Below, piece by piece: positions 1 through 8,110 of a stretch of DNA of 20,644 bases. The notes under the pieces are model-generated. The model worked only from the letters and a program-made list of their open reading frames with translations. It was not told where the DNA came from and did not search any database. This stretch comes from RGIG995 sp045652445 (GTDB lineage: Bacteria; Bacillota; Clostridia; Oscillospirales; UBA644): the NCBI GenBank assembly GCA_045652445.1, contig JAZRUJ010000033.1:1-20644 (forward strand), given 5' to 3'. Position 1 is the first letter of the stretch, and each line of letters begins with the position of its first letter. Both the position numbers and the translations under genes were made by a program.

Positions 1-1364
1 TGTCCGGGACCTTCTTGGATAAAGACGTTCCTCCCACGCTGATTTCTTTTGCCATCGCTCCGATCAAAGCAGGTGACGTGATTTCTCCCGAGTTTAAAGA
101 AGCCGGTAATCCCGTATATCTTTTCGCTCCTAAGGACAACACCCCCGAAGCTACCAAAACCGCCTGGGAATGTTTCCATAATCAATGTAAAGCCGGAAAC
201 GTGAAAGCCGCATGGGCGGTAGAAAACGGTCTTGCCGAAGCGGTGATGAAGATGTCCTTCGGTAATGAGATCGGATTTAAATCCAACGGAGCTGTTACCG
301 AATGGTACGGCAATATGATGTATGACTTTATCGTTGCCGAATTGTCCCGTCCTTTGGACTGTGATTGCGGCCTGTTGATTGGTACTACCACCGCGGAACC
401 GGTTATTGACCTTGGTTCCGAATCGGTTGCCGTTTCTGAACTTCTTGCTCTTAACGAAGGCGTTTTGGAAGGTGTATATCCCACCAAAGCACCTGCCGAA
501 AGCAAATTGGAAACCTTCTCTTACGAAGGCGGGATCGTTGCTTCTCCCTCCATCAAATCGGCTCGTCCCAAGGTTTTGATTCCCGTATTCCCCGGTACCA
601 ACTGTGAATACGACTCTGCCAAGGTGATGGAAGCTGCCGGTGCGGAAGCAGATATCGTTGTCATTCGCAACCTGACTGCCGACGACGTTGCCCGCAGTGT
701 AGAAACCGTTTCCAAGAAATTGGCAGAAAGCCAAATGGTGTTCCTGCCCGGTGGATTCTCCGGAGGGGACGAACCCGACGGTTCTGCCAAGTTTATCACC
801 GCATTCTTCCGCAATCCTGCCGTGAAAGAACAGGTAGGTAAATTGTTGGACGAAAGAGACGGTTTAATGTTGGGTATTTGTAACGGATTCCAAGCCTTAA
901 TCAAGCTGGGACTCGTTCCTTACGGTAAAATTATCGACACCGATGAAAATTGTCCCACGTTGACCTACAATACCATCGGTCGTCACCAATCCATGCTGGT
1001 TCGCACCCGGGTTTGCACTAATAAATCTCCCTGGTTGGCAAATACTAAGGTTGGTGAAATTTACACTGTTCCCATCTCTCATGGGGAAGGTCGGTTCCTC
1101 GCATCCGATGAATTGGTTCAGAAATTGGCTGAAAACGGTCAGATTGCAACGCAGTACGTAGACCTTGCCGGCAATCCCACGCTGGATACCGCCTTCAACC
1201 CCAACGGTTCTGTTTTTGCCATCGAAGGGATCACCTCTCCTGACGGCAGAGTTTTGGGTAAGATGGGTCACTCGGAACGAATCGGTAACAATCTGTATCG
1301 CAACGTTCCCGGTCAATACGATATGAAACTCTTCCAGTCCGCAGTAGAATATTTCAAGAAATAA
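1..1364 (+). CDS. purL: Phosphoribosylformylglycinamidine synthase, C-terminal part (5' end outside window)
   Basis: The reading frame is open from the left edge (codons begin at base 3), so the start is missing; the TTG at base 15 is internal. The enzyme converts FGAR to FGAM in purine synthesis, using ammonia from glutamine and ATP. The visible part holds the end of the synthetase (SGTF and VPPTLISFA near the start), then from about base 569 a class I glutamine amidotransferase domain beginning KVLIPVFPGTNCEYD. The catalytic cysteine lies in GICNGF (codon 879-881), and the His/Glu pair in GHSER (codons 1269-1271 and 1275-1277). A synthetase with fused glutaminase in this arrangement fits the large clostridial FGAM synthase, usually over 1,200 residues; this is recalled, not measured. 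The next gene, fhs, starts 12 bases after the stop, and its ribosome site includes the purL stop codon. FGAM synthesis and formyl-tetrahydrofolate supply belong to the same purine route. Confidence 0.95.
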   Translation, partial: SGTFLDKDVPPTLISFAIAPIKAGDVISPEFKEAGNPVYLFAPKDNTPEATKTAWECFHNQCKAGNVKAAWAVENGLAEAVMKMSFGNEIGFKSNGAVTEWYGNMMYDFIVAELSRPLDCDCGLLIGTTTAEPVIDLGSESVAVSELLALNEGVLEGVYPTKAPAESKLETFSYEGGIVASPSIKSARPKVLIPVFPGTNCEYDSAKVMEAAGAEADIVVIRNLTADDVARSVETVSKKLAESQMVFLPGGFSGGDEPDGSAKFITAFFRNPAVKEQVGKLLDERDGLMLGICNGFQALIKLGLVPYGKIIDTDENCPTLTYNTIGRHQSMLVRTRVCTNKSPWLANTKVGEIYTVPISHGEGRFLASDELVQKLAENGQIATQYVDLAGNPTLDTAFNPNGSVFAIEGITSPDGRVLGKMGHSERIGNNLYRNVPGQYDMKLFQSAVEYFKK

Positions 1365-1376
1365 GGAGATTTTGCT

Positions 1377-3053
1377 ATGGCTTATCTTTCCGATATTGAA
1401 ATCGCACAACAATGTAAACTTCGTCCCATTACTGAAATTGCCAAAACGGCAGGTGTTGACGATAAATACCTGGAACAGTACGGCAAATATAAGGCAAAGA
1501 TCGATCTTTCCATTATGAAAGAAAGTGACCGGGAAAACGGCAAGTTGATCCTGGTTACCGCCATGACTCCCACCCCCGCCGGGGAAGGGAAGACCACCAC
1601 GACCATCGGTCTTGCGGACGGTCTTCGTAAAATCGGCAAAAACGTTATGGTTGCTCTGCGTGAACCCTCTCTTGGTCCCGTATTCGGGGTCAAGGGCGGT
1701 GCTGCCGGCGGCGGTTACGCACAGGTCGTTCCCATGGAAGATATCAATCTTCATTTTACCGGGGACTTCCACGCCATCGGGGCTGCCAACAACCTTTTGG
1801 CTGCTATGCTGGACAATCATATTCACCAAGGAAATACGCTGAACATCGATCCCCGCCGCATCACTTGGAAACGCTGTGTTGACATGAACGACCGTCAGCT
1901 TCGTTTTGTTGTAGACGGTTTGGGCGGAAAAGTCAACGGTGTTCCCAGAGAAGACGGGTTTGATATCACCGTTGCTTCCGAAATTATGGCAGTTCTCTGC
2001 CTGTCCGGTTCCATCACGGAACTGAAAGAACGTCTGTCCCGCATGATCGTTGGTTACACCTACGACGACAAACCCGTTACCTGTGCTGATCTGAATGCAC
2101 AAGGGGCGATGGCCGCTCTGCTGAAAGATGCTTTGAAGCCCAATCTGGTACAGACCCTGGAGGGAACTCCTGCTTTGGTTCACGGCGGTCCTTTCGCCAA
2201 TATTGCTCACGGTTGTAACTCCGTTACTGCTACCAAATTGGCAATGAAGTTGGGGGATTATGCAATCACCGAAGCCGGCTTTGGCGGAGATTTGGGTGCT
2301 GAAAAGTTCTTGGATATCAAGTGCCGCACCGCAGGTCTTACCCCCGATGCCGTGGTAGTCGTTGCTACCGTCCGAGCCTTGAAGATGCACGGCGGCAGAG
2401 CAAAAACCGAACTGAATAACGAAGATCTGGAAGCTCTGGAAAAGGGAATTCCCAATCTGCTCCGTCACGTTTCCAACATCAAAAACGTCTATAAACTTCC
2501 CTGTGTGGTCGCCGTCAACCGGTTCCCCACCGATACCGATGCAGAAATCGACTTCATTGTTGCCAAATGCCGGGAATTGGGGGTTAATACCATTTTGTCC
2601 AACGTTTGGGCAAAGGGCGGCGAAGGTGGTATGGAGCTTGCAAAAGAAGTGGTTCGCCTTTGCGAAGAAGAAAAGGGCGACTTCACCTTTGCTTATGATT
2701 TGGAAGGTACCATCGAAGAACGTATCGACGCCGTGGTTCGCAAAGTTTACGGTGGCGACGGTGTGACCATCGTTCCCGCTGCAAAAGCCCAGATTGCAAA
2801 ATTGACGGAACTTGGCTTTGGTAATCTTCCCATCTGCGTTGCCAAAACCCAGTATTCTTTCTCCGATGATCCCACCAAATTGGGTGCTCCCGACGGCTTT
2901 ACCGTTACCGTTCGTAATGTTAAAGTTTCCGCCGGTGCCGGATTTATCGTGGTTCTCACTGGGGACATTATGACCATGCCCGGTCTTCCTAAAGTTCCCG
3001 CCGCTGAACGCATCGACGTGGACGAAGACGGCTTGATTACGGGGTTGTTCTAA
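1377..3053 (+). CDS. fhs: Formate-tetrahydrofolate ligase
   Basis: The enzyme makes 10-formyl-tetrahydrofolate from formate, ATP and tetrahydrofolate in the cytoplasm, feeding the two formyl-transfer steps of purine synthesis and, in acetogens, the methyl branch of CO2 fixation. The 558 residues are full length for the family. Residues 61-75 carry the nucleotide-binding loop TPTPAGEGKTTTT, followed by the family motif VKGGAAGGGYAQVVPM and later VHGGPFANIAHGCNS. The start is fixed by TAAGGAG at 1362-1368, eight bases upstream of the ATG. It sits between purL and rdgB in one operon. The gene uses none of the codons TTA, CTA or TCA, which leaves a long open frame on the opposite strand and suggests selection for strong expression. 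Whether the cell is an acetogen cannot be told from this window. Confidence 0.97.
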   Translation: MAYLSDIEIAQQCKLRPITEIAKTAGVDDKYLEQYGKYKAKIDLSIMKESDRENGKLILVTAMTPTPAGEGKTTTTIGLADGLRKIGKNVMVALREPSLGPVFGVKGGAAGGGYAQVVPMEDINLHFTGDFHAIGAANNLLAAMLDNHIHQGNTLNIDPRRITWKRCVDMNDRQLRFVVDGLGGKVNGVPREDGFDITVASEIMAVLCLSGSITELKERLSRMIVGYTYDDKPVTCADLNAQGAMAALLKDALKPNLVQTLEGTPALVHGGPFANIAHGCNSVTATKLAMKLGDYAITEAGFGGDLGAEKFLDIKCRTAGLTPDAVVVVATVRALKMHGGRAKTELNNEDLEALEKGIPNLLRHVSNIKNVYKLPCVVAVNRFPTDTDAEIDFIVAKCRELGVNTILSNVWAKGGEGGMELAKEVVRLCEEEKGDFTFAYDLEGTIEERIDAVVRKVYGGDGVTIVPAAKAQIAKLTELGFGNLPICVAKTQYSFSDDPTKLGAPDGFTVTVRNVKVSAGAGFIVVLTGDIMTMPGLPKVPAAERIDVDEDGLITGLF

Positions 3054-3056
3054 TCT

Positions 3057-3650
3057 ATGAAATTGATTATCGCCTCGAACAATGCCCACAAAATCCGAGA
3101 AATTAAACAGATTTTGGGGGATCGTTTTGAAGAAATTCTGTCTTTGAAGGAAGCAAAAATCGACCACGAAACGGTGGAGGACGGCGTCACGTTCCTGCAA
3201 AATGCACGGAAAAAAGCCACGGAAATTGCCGAAATTTCCGGCTGCTGTGCCTTGGCGGACGATAGCGGCATCTGTGCCCACGCCCTCAACAACGAGCCGG
3301 GGGTCTATTCTGCCCGCTATGCCGGTTCTCATGGTGACGATCAGGCAAACAATCAGCTTTTGATAGACAATCTCCGGGATAAAACTGACCGTTCTGCCCA
3401 CTATTCCTGTGCCATTGTTCTTGCCTATCCCGACGGCTCCACTGTCTCGGCGGAGGGGGAAATGCATGGGGAAGTGATTTTCACTCCCAAAGGGGAAAAC
3501 GGCTTTGGCTACGATCCCATCTTCTTTCTGCCCGAATACGGTATGACTTCCGCGGAAATCTCCCCCGAGGAGAAAAACCGCATCAGCCACCGGGCAAAAG
3601 CTTTGAACGCCCTGGTGGAAAAACTCGACCGTAACGAAAAAGATCAATAA
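3057..3650 (+). CDS. rdgB: XTP/dITP diphosphatase (non-canonical purine NTP pyrophosphatase, RdgB/HAM1 family)
   Basis: This cytoplasmic house-cleaning enzyme hydrolyses ITP, dITP and XTP to monophosphates, keeping deaminated purines out of DNA and RNA. Family motifs are all present: ASNNAHK at residues 6-12, the metal-site acidic residues E41 (in EDGVTF) and D68-D69 in ADDSG, the FGYDPIF segment near residue 155, and SHRAKAL close to the C-terminus. The 197-residue length is normal. The ATG lies three bases after the fhs stop and has no strong ribosome site, so translation is probably coupled to fhs. Its place behind purL and fhs makes sense: the operon makes purines and this enzyme removes damaged ones. 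A two-way terminator follows directly. Confidence 0.95.
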   Translation: MKLIIASNNAHKIREIKQILGDRFEEILSLKEAKIDHETVEDGVTFLQNARKKATEIAEISGCCALADDSGICAHALNNEPGVYSARYAGSHGDDQANNQLLIDNLRDKTDRSAHYSCAIVLAYPDGSTVSAEGEMHGEVIFTPKGENGFGYDPIFFLPEYGMTSAEISPEEKNRISHRAKALNALVEKLDRNEKDQ

Positions 3651-3683
3651 AAAGGAATCGCCCCAACCGGGGCGATTCTTTTA
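3649..3683. terminator. Bidirectional intrinsic terminator between rdgB and the GH2 gene
   Basis: A perfect 10-bp stem (GAATCGCCCC at 3655-3664, GGGGCGATTC at 3669-3678) closes an AACC loop. TTTT follows on the plus strand and AAAAA precedes it at 3649-3653, which gives TTTTT on the minus strand. It ends both converging units. The GH2 stop codon (3681-3683) lies inside the plus-strand T-run, so the two units are packed as tightly as possible. Confidence 0.92.
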
Positions 3684-5366
3684 TAGTTTCAATTGTTTTG
3701 CAAGTTCCAACATTCTCTCAGGCGTTACTTTCAGAACCTTTCGGTCGTAAGACAGAAGTCCGTTGGTTTCGTCTTCCACGTCGGAAACTTGGGTATAGAC
3801 GGCGGCACAAAGTCCACGTCCAATGGCGGGAATAATTTCGGTTTCATAGAGTTTTACAAGGGCATCTTCCAAGGATTTTTGCTCCTTAAAAAAGCGGTAT
3901 CCGTAAGGTTTTCCGGGGTGGAAGACGTGTCCCTCGGGTTGGTAAGAATATCCTCCGAATTCCGACAACACCACCGGACGTTTCCCCGGTTTGATTTTTA
4001 CCGGTTTAAAGTACACGTGCAAACTTTCCACGTCGCTTTCTTTTCCTTGGAACCACCCGGACGTAGCATCAATAAACCGGGAGGAATCCCATTCTTTTAA
4101 CAGCCGGTATGCGGCGTCGCTTTCAAATTGTCCCCATCCCTCGTTGAAGATGGTCCAATAACAAATACAGGGGTGGTTGTACAGTTGTTCCACCGTGGCT
4201 TTCATGCCGTCCAAAAATCCCTTGCGAGTCTCTTTGTTACGGTGTAACCATCGGTCGGGGAGTTTTTTCAGACCAATGGTGGGGAGTAAGGTGTCTCGGA
4301 AAAAGGAATAGTCTGAGTTGTTGACCATATCCTGAAACACGATCATTCCCAAACGGTCGCATTCATAGTAAAAATGCTCCGGCTCCACCTTGATGTGTTT
4401 TCGTAAAGTGTTGAATCCCAACGCCTTCATTTCCACGATATCCCTCGTGTAGTTTTCCGGAGTGGCGGGGGTGTAAATGCCGTCGCTGTAATATCCTTGA
4501 TCTAAAAGCCCGTGGAAGAAATAGGGTTTTCCGTTTAAGCAAAGCCGCGGAAGACCGTCGATTGTCTTAATGGTTAGGGTCCGCAGGGCAAAATAAGAAG
4601 AAACAACGTCTTCTCCTGCTGTCACCGTAAATTCATACAAATAGGGATCTTCCGGCGACCATAATCGCGGATTTTCAATTTCGATTCTTGCCTTGCCGTC
4701 GGTTAAAGTTGCCGTAATTTCTCCTTGAGGCGTTTGAACGATGACAGACCCGTTTTTTACGCCGTACGCGGTAATTTCCGCAAAATCTTCCCCCACGTCA
4801 ATTGTTAATTTGCGGATATATTCCTCCGGAACCCGTTCTAACCAAACGGTCTGCCAAATCCCCGTCACCGGAGTGTACCACATTCCGCCCCGGTCTTCCC
4901 GCTGTTTTCCGTAGGGGAGACGGTGGGTTTGTAGTTCATCGGAACAAACTACCGTCAGCCGATTTTCTACTTGCAAAGCCTCGGTTACGTCAAAGCAAAA
5001 CGCATCGTATCCGCCCTCGTGAGTGCCGATTCTTTGACCGTTCAGGGTCACTTCTGTACGTTGATCTGCTCCTCCAAAGTGTAAAAGCACTCTGCCTGTA
5101 GAAAATTCTTCCGGCAAGGAAAAGACTTTTTCGTATTTTACAGTTGGGTTTTTTCCCAACCTCCGCCCAATGCGGGACAAGACCGATTCCGGAGGATAGG
5201 GGACCAAAATTTCTTCTTTCTTGTTGTCTTCCTCAAAGAAATCCCACGTTCCGTTCAGGTTGAAAAAGGAGTTCCTCTTCATTTGAGGGCGAGGATACAC
5301 GGTCCACGGTTGACCGGAGAGGGTTTCTCCTTCGGCAGTATAAAGGGTTACTAACGTTTCGTTCAT
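3681..5366 (-). CDS. Glycoside hydrolase family 2 enzyme (beta-galactosidase/glucuronidase superfamily, substrate unknown)
   Basis: A retaining exo-glycosidase of 561 residues. Residues ~25-180 form the sugar-binding jelly roll (NLNGTWDF at 37-44, HFGGADQRTEVTLNG at 96-110), ~180-265 the immunoglobulin-like domain, and ~266-561 the TIM barrel. The proton donor is E409 in FNEGWG and the nucleophile E469 in SEFGG. No signal peptide is seen, so it should act in the cytoplasm on an imported oligosaccharide or glycoside. It is short and has no extra C-terminal domains. The Asn-x-Lys pair that beta-glucuronidases use to hold the glucuronate carboxylate is absent: the matching stretch reads DETNGLLSYDRK (532-543). 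That argues against a glucuronidase without fixing the true substrate. The ATG follows the transporter stop after one base (TGA T ATG), so the two are translationally coupled and probably handle the same sugar. Confidence 0.9.
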   Translation of the reverse strand: MNETLVTLYTAEGETLSGQPWTVYPRPQMKRNSFFNLNGTWDFFEEDNKKEEILVPYPPESVLSRIGRRLGKNPTVKYEKVFSLPEEFSTGRVLLHFGGADQRTEVTLNGQRIGTHEGGYDAFCFDVTEALQVENRLTVVCSDELQTHRLPYGKQREDRGGMWYTPVTGIWQTVWLERVPEEYIRKLTIDVGEDFAEITAYGVKNGSVIVQTPQGEITATLTDGKARIEIENPRLWSPEDPYLYEFTVTAGEDVVSSYFALRTLTIKTIDGLPRLCLNGKPYFFHGLLDQGYYSDGIYTPATPENYTRDIVEMKALGFNTLRKHIKVEPEHFYYECDRLGMIVFQDMVNNSDYSFFRDTLLPTIGLKKLPDRWLHRNKETRKGFLDGMKATVEQLYNHPCICYWTIFNEGWGQFESDAAYRLLKEWDSSRFIDATSGWFQGKESDVESLHVYFKPVKIKPGKRPVVLSEFGGYSYQPEGHVFHPGKPYGYRFFKEQKSLEDALVKLYETEIIPAIGRGLCAAVYTQVSDVEDETNGLLSYDRKVLKVTPERMLELAKQLKL

Positions 5367-5367
5367 A

Positions 5368-6660
5368 TCATTTCTTCTTTCTCATGGCATGGAACAGGAA
5401 AACCAGATAAACCGACAATCCGACCGCCGCGGCAAGTGCCGCGATAAAAATGGTTTCGTTGGGAATAAAAGATGTGGTTCCGTCGTCGTTTAAGACCGTT
5501 TCCGCGTTTTTTAATACCGCAGAACCGATGGCGGGACCGATAATTCCCGGAATCAGCACCTGTCCTACGATCCGCAATCCTTGGAACATTCCCGAGCGGT
5601 TTTCCGGGGTTCGGTCTCTCAAAATTGCCCCGAATACCGCCATGCCCGACAGGTATCCGCACATCATCAATAAAGACCCAAAAAACACGGGAATCGTGGT
5701 GCGGAAACAGATTAAAATCACGTATCCCGCCCCTAAAAGTCCTACGGAGGGAATGACCGATTTTCGGAATCCGATCTTGTCGTAAACCCGCCCCCAAAAC
5801 GCAGTAAATACCGCCGCCAACAGAATCGCCGGAGCCATGAACAGCACGTAATCGTCCATCTTCAGCGAAACGGTATAGTACAAGATTAAATAGGGCATAA
5901 AAATTTGAATCGAAATCCCAAAAACGGCAAAGGCACCCAGACACAGATATAAAATTTTATTTTCCCGAATGACCGACGGACGGAATCCGTAGAAAATATT
6001 CTTAAAATAATTTTGGTTTTCCTGGGTTTGAATCACCGGATCTTTAATGAGGAAGATCCCCAAAATTCCAATCAAAACCACCGCCGCACCAATGATCAGG
6101 AAAATGGTGGTCCAACTGTCCGCTTGATTCAGATCAAAGCTCATAAATCCGCCGAAGACCGCCAATATTGCCACCAAAGGCATCATGGCGTTGATACCTT
6201 CCGCCGTTCCCCGGTTGCTGTCGTCGGTAACGTCGGTCAGCCAGGCGTTAAAACACGCGTCGTTTGCCGAAGAACCGAAGAAGGTCATTACGCAGTCGAG
6301 AATCACTGTGATTGTTACTCCAATGGCGGAAGCCGAAGCAGCCATGGGGAATAACACGCCGATGATGTCCTGACGCACCAGGCAAAAGGCTAAAATGGAA
6401 ATTCCCCACAAAATGTATCCGCCGCAAATAAAAACTTTCCGTTTCCCCAGTTTGTCCGACAACGCCCCGATTAACAGCGTCGTTACCGTCGCCGCAACCG
6501 CTGAAGCGGATACCATCAAGGAGATTTCTCCTGCCGAAGCGTGGAACATTTTATAAAGAAATACGTTAAAATACATATTTTCTACGACCCATGCAATCTG
6601 TCCAGTTAGACTAAAAATCGTCAACGCCGCAAAAAATTTTGCTCCCAATTTTCGTTTCAT
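5368..6660 (-). CDS. Major facilitator superfamily transporter, probable glycoside or sugar uptake
   Basis: An integral membrane protein of 430 residues with about twelve hydrophobic segments. The loop after the second segment carries the MFS motif A in the form GALSDKLGKRKV, and a similar GRVYDKIGFRKS occurs in the second half, as expected from the two-fold repeat. The frame stays open for 27 codons further upstream, but the start was put at 6660 because AGGGGGTC (6665-6672) sits just before that ATG, because MKRKLGAKFF then leads straight into the first membrane segment, and because the longer version would begin upstream of the -35 element. It is the first gene of a two-gene unit with the GH2 enzyme, which suggests import of the GH2 substrate. 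The cargo cannot be read from the sequence; a GPH-like sugar:cation symporter is possible. Confidence 0.87.
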   Translation of the reverse strand: MKRKLGAKFFAALTIFSLTGQIAWVVENMYFNVFLYKMFHASAGEISLMVSASAVAATVTTLLIGALSDKLGKRKVFICGGYILWGISILAFCLVRQDIIGVLFPMAASASAIGVTITVILDCVMTFFGSSANDACFNAWLTDVTDDSNRGTAEGINAMMPLVAILAVFGGFMSFDLNQADSWTTIFLIIGAAVVLIGILGIFLIKDPVIQTQENQNYFKNIFYGFRPSVIRENKILYLCLGAFAVFGISIQIFMPYLILYYTVSLKMDDYVLFMAPAILLAAVFTAFWGRVYDKIGFRKSVIPSVGLLGAGYVILICFRTTIPVFFGSLLMMCGYLSGMAVFGAILRDRTPENRSGMFQGLRIVGQVLIPGIIGPAIGSAVLKNAETVLNDDGTTSFIPNETIFIAALAAAVGLSVYLVFLFHAMRKKK

Positions 6661-6690
6661 CAAAGACCCCCTACGTTGTTCTTTTTCTAC

Positions 6691-6719
6691 AGTATAACAT
6701 ATCTTTTTAAAAATAGCAA
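6691..6719 (-). promoter_or_regulatory. Sigma-A promoter of the MFS-GH2 unit
   Basis: Read on the minus strand: -35 TTGCTA (6719-6714), 17-bp spacer, -10 TATACT (6696-6691) with a TG one base upstream (extended -10). It lies about 30 bases upstream of the chosen MFS start, and its -35 is 15 bp from the -35 of the opposite promoter. Confidence 0.75.
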
Positions 6720-6734
6720 GAACCTTTTTAGGGA

Positions 6735-6764
6735 TTGACAAAAATTGTTATTGTATGGTATAAT
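6735..6764 (+). promoter_or_regulatory. Sigma-A promoter of the D-2-hydroxyacid dehydrogenase gene
   Basis: Perfect hexamers TTGACA (6735-6740) and TATAAT (6759-6764) with an 18-bp spacer and a TG one base before the -10. An imperfect inverted repeat, GTTATTG (6747-6753) and CGATAAC (6767-6773), flanks the -10 and could be an operator. Confidence 0.85.
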
Positions 6765-6793
6765 GGCGATAACTAAAATAACAGAGGTGTGTT

Positions 6794-7738
6794 ATGAAAA
6801 TTGCAATTCTCGATGCCGCTACGTTAGGCGAAGATATCAATTTGGAACCGATTCGCAGTGTGGGGCAGACTTCGGAATATCCCACCACCGCTCCCGAACA
6901 GGTTTTTGAGCGGCTTGTAGATGCGGACGTGGCGGTTGTTAATAAAGTAAAACTGAATGAAACGAACCTGAAGGGGACCGCGGTCAAACTGATTTGCGTT
7001 TCCGCCACAGGATATGATAATATTGACACGGAATACTGTAAATCTCACGGGATTGCCCTGTGTAACGTCCCCGGGTATTCCACTGACAACGTGGCACAGC
7101 TGACTCTTGCCATGGCTCTTTCTTTGGTTACTCATCTTCCGGAATATAATGAATATGTTGCCGATGGTTCTTATTCCATCTCTGGCGTTGCAAATAAATT
7201 AACCCCGATCTATCATGAAATTTCCTCCCTGACTTGGGGGGTCGTGGGAGGCGGCGGAATTGGCGGAAAGGTGGCTCAGGTGGCTCAGGCGATGGGCTGT
7301 AATGTGCTTATGTGCCGACAAAAGCCCGACGACCGTTACCAACAGGTCTCCATTGATGAATTGTGCCAACAGGCAGATATTATTTCCTTGCACGTTCCCT
7401 TAAACGATGCGACCCGGGGAATGATTAATCGGGAACGGATTGGCAAAATGAAGAAAAACGCCATTGTTATTAACGTTGCCCGCGGTGCCGTTACCGACGA
7501 AGAGGCTTTGACGGAAGCCATTGAGAACGAACAAATTGCCGGCCTTGGCGTGGACGTTTATTCCGTAGAACCGTTCCCTCAATCCCATCCCTTTACCCGG
7601 ATTTTGGGACGAAAAAACGTGTGCTTTACCCCCCACATGGCATGGGGAAGCTCCGAAGCCCGAAACCGTTGTGTTCAGATCATGGCAGAAAACATGAAGT
7701 CCTTTTTTGACGGCGGACAGAAAAACCGCATCGTCTGA
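6794..7738 (+). CDS. D-2-hydroxyacid dehydrogenase (glycerate dehydrogenase/hydroxypyruvate reductase-like)
   Basis: A cytoplasmic NAD(P)-dependent enzyme that interconverts a 2-keto acid and its D-2-hydroxy acid; 314 residues, normal length. The Rossmann nucleotide-binding motif is VVGGGGIGGKV (150-160). The catalytic set is R230 in NVARGA, E259 in DVYSVEP and H281 in TPHMAW; a TPHxAW ending resembles hydroxypyruvate reductases more than phosphoglycerate dehydrogenases, and there is no C-terminal ACT domain. The start follows AGAGGTG (6783-6789). It has its own promoter, back to back with that of the transporter-GH2 pair, so a shared pathway is possible but unproven. The end of the gene can fold into a weak GC-rich hairpin (about 7709-7734) followed after nine bases by TTTTT, a poor terminator at best. 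The exact substrate is not known. Confidence 0.9.
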   Translation: MKIAILDAATLGEDINLEPIRSVGQTSEYPTTAPEQVFERLVDADVAVVNKVKLNETNLKGTAVKLICVSATGYDNIDTEYCKSHGIALCNVPGYSTDNVAQLTLAMALSLVTHLPEYNEYVADGSYSISGVANKLTPIYHEISSLTWGVVGGGGIGGKVAQVAQAMGCNVLMCRQKPDDRYQQVSIDELCQQADIISLHVPLNDATRGMINRERIGKMKKNAIVINVARGAVTDEEALTEAIENEQIAGLGVDVYSVEPFPQSHPFTRILGRKNVCFTPHMAWGSSEARNRCVQIMAENMKSFFDGGQKNRIV

Positions 7739-7781
7739 GATATCTTTTTACAGCTTTTGACGAAAAAGTGCGATTTGCCCC

Positions 7782-7810
7782 TTGACGAATGAAATAAATC
7801 GTGCTATAAT
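7782..7810 (+). promoter_or_regulatory. Sigma-A promoter of the ferredoxin gene
   Basis: -35 TTGACG (7782-7787), 17-bp spacer, -10 TATAAT (7805-7810) with a TG one base upstream. The -35 is preceded by GATTTGCCCC, very like the GATTTTCCCC(C) before the -35 of the ABC importer promoter at 18012. Confidence 0.88.
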
Positions 7811-7864
7811 ATATCCATAATGAGTATCGAACCCGATACCGGAACTTTTAAGGAGGTACATATC

Positions 7865-8038
7865 ATGGCTTATCAGATTTCTGATGAATGCATCGCTTGC
7901 GGTGCTTGCGTAGGCGAATGCCCTGTCGGAGCTATCTCTGAGAAGGACGGCAAGTTCGTCATCTCTGCTGACGAATGCATCGACTGCGGTGCTTGCGGTG
8001 GCGTTTGCCCCGTTGGTGCTCCCAATCCTGCGGAATAA
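7865..8038 (+). CDS. Two [4Fe-4S] cluster ferredoxin
   Basis: A 57-residue bacterial ferredoxin, a soluble low-potential electron carrier for anaerobic metabolism. All eight cluster ligands are present in two CxxCxxCxxxCP motifs: C9, C12, C15, C19 and C38, C41, C44, C48. The start was chosen from AAGGAGG (about 7851-7857), eight bases upstream. An in-frame ATG at 7820 would add 15 residues, but it lies ten bases after the -10 and would make an almost leaderless message with no ribosome site. The gene has a strong promoter and a long terminator hairpin, so most transcripts should be monocistronic and abundant. Its partner enzyme is not in the window. Confidence 0.95.
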   Translation: MAYQISDECIACGACVGECPVGAISEKDGKFVISADECIDCGACGGVCPVGAPNPAE

Positions 8039-8048
8039 TCAGCAAATG

Positions 8049-8090
8049 AATGCATAATGGGAATCTTAGGATCTCATTATGCATTTTTTT
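8049..8090 (+). terminator. Intrinsic terminator after the ferredoxin gene
   Basis: AATGCATAATG (8049-8059) pairs with CATTATGCATT (8075-8085), and three further inner pairs (one a G-T) make a stem of about 14 bp with a nine-base loop. Seven Ts run from 8084 to 8090. The next gene starts only 21 bases later with no recognisable promoter between, so leakage through this hairpin may supply the downstream methyltransferase genes. Confidence 0.88.
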
Positions 8091-8110
8091 ATCTTTTTGG
8101 GGGAAAACAC

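Noticed and set aside
897..3647. A 916-codon open frame on the minus strand, opposite purL, fhs and rdgB
   Set aside because: Its codons are exact reverse complements of the sense codons of three genes that share one frame. Stops would need TTA, CTA or TCA in the sense genes, which they avoid; the frame ends exactly at a TTA leucine codon of purL (897-899). It has no ribosome site and crosses three proven genes.
8057..8110. Longer N-terminus for the TrmN6-like methyltransferase
   Set aside because: The ATG at 8057 lies in the stem of the ferredoxin terminator and has no ribosome site; the extra residues do not fit the family.
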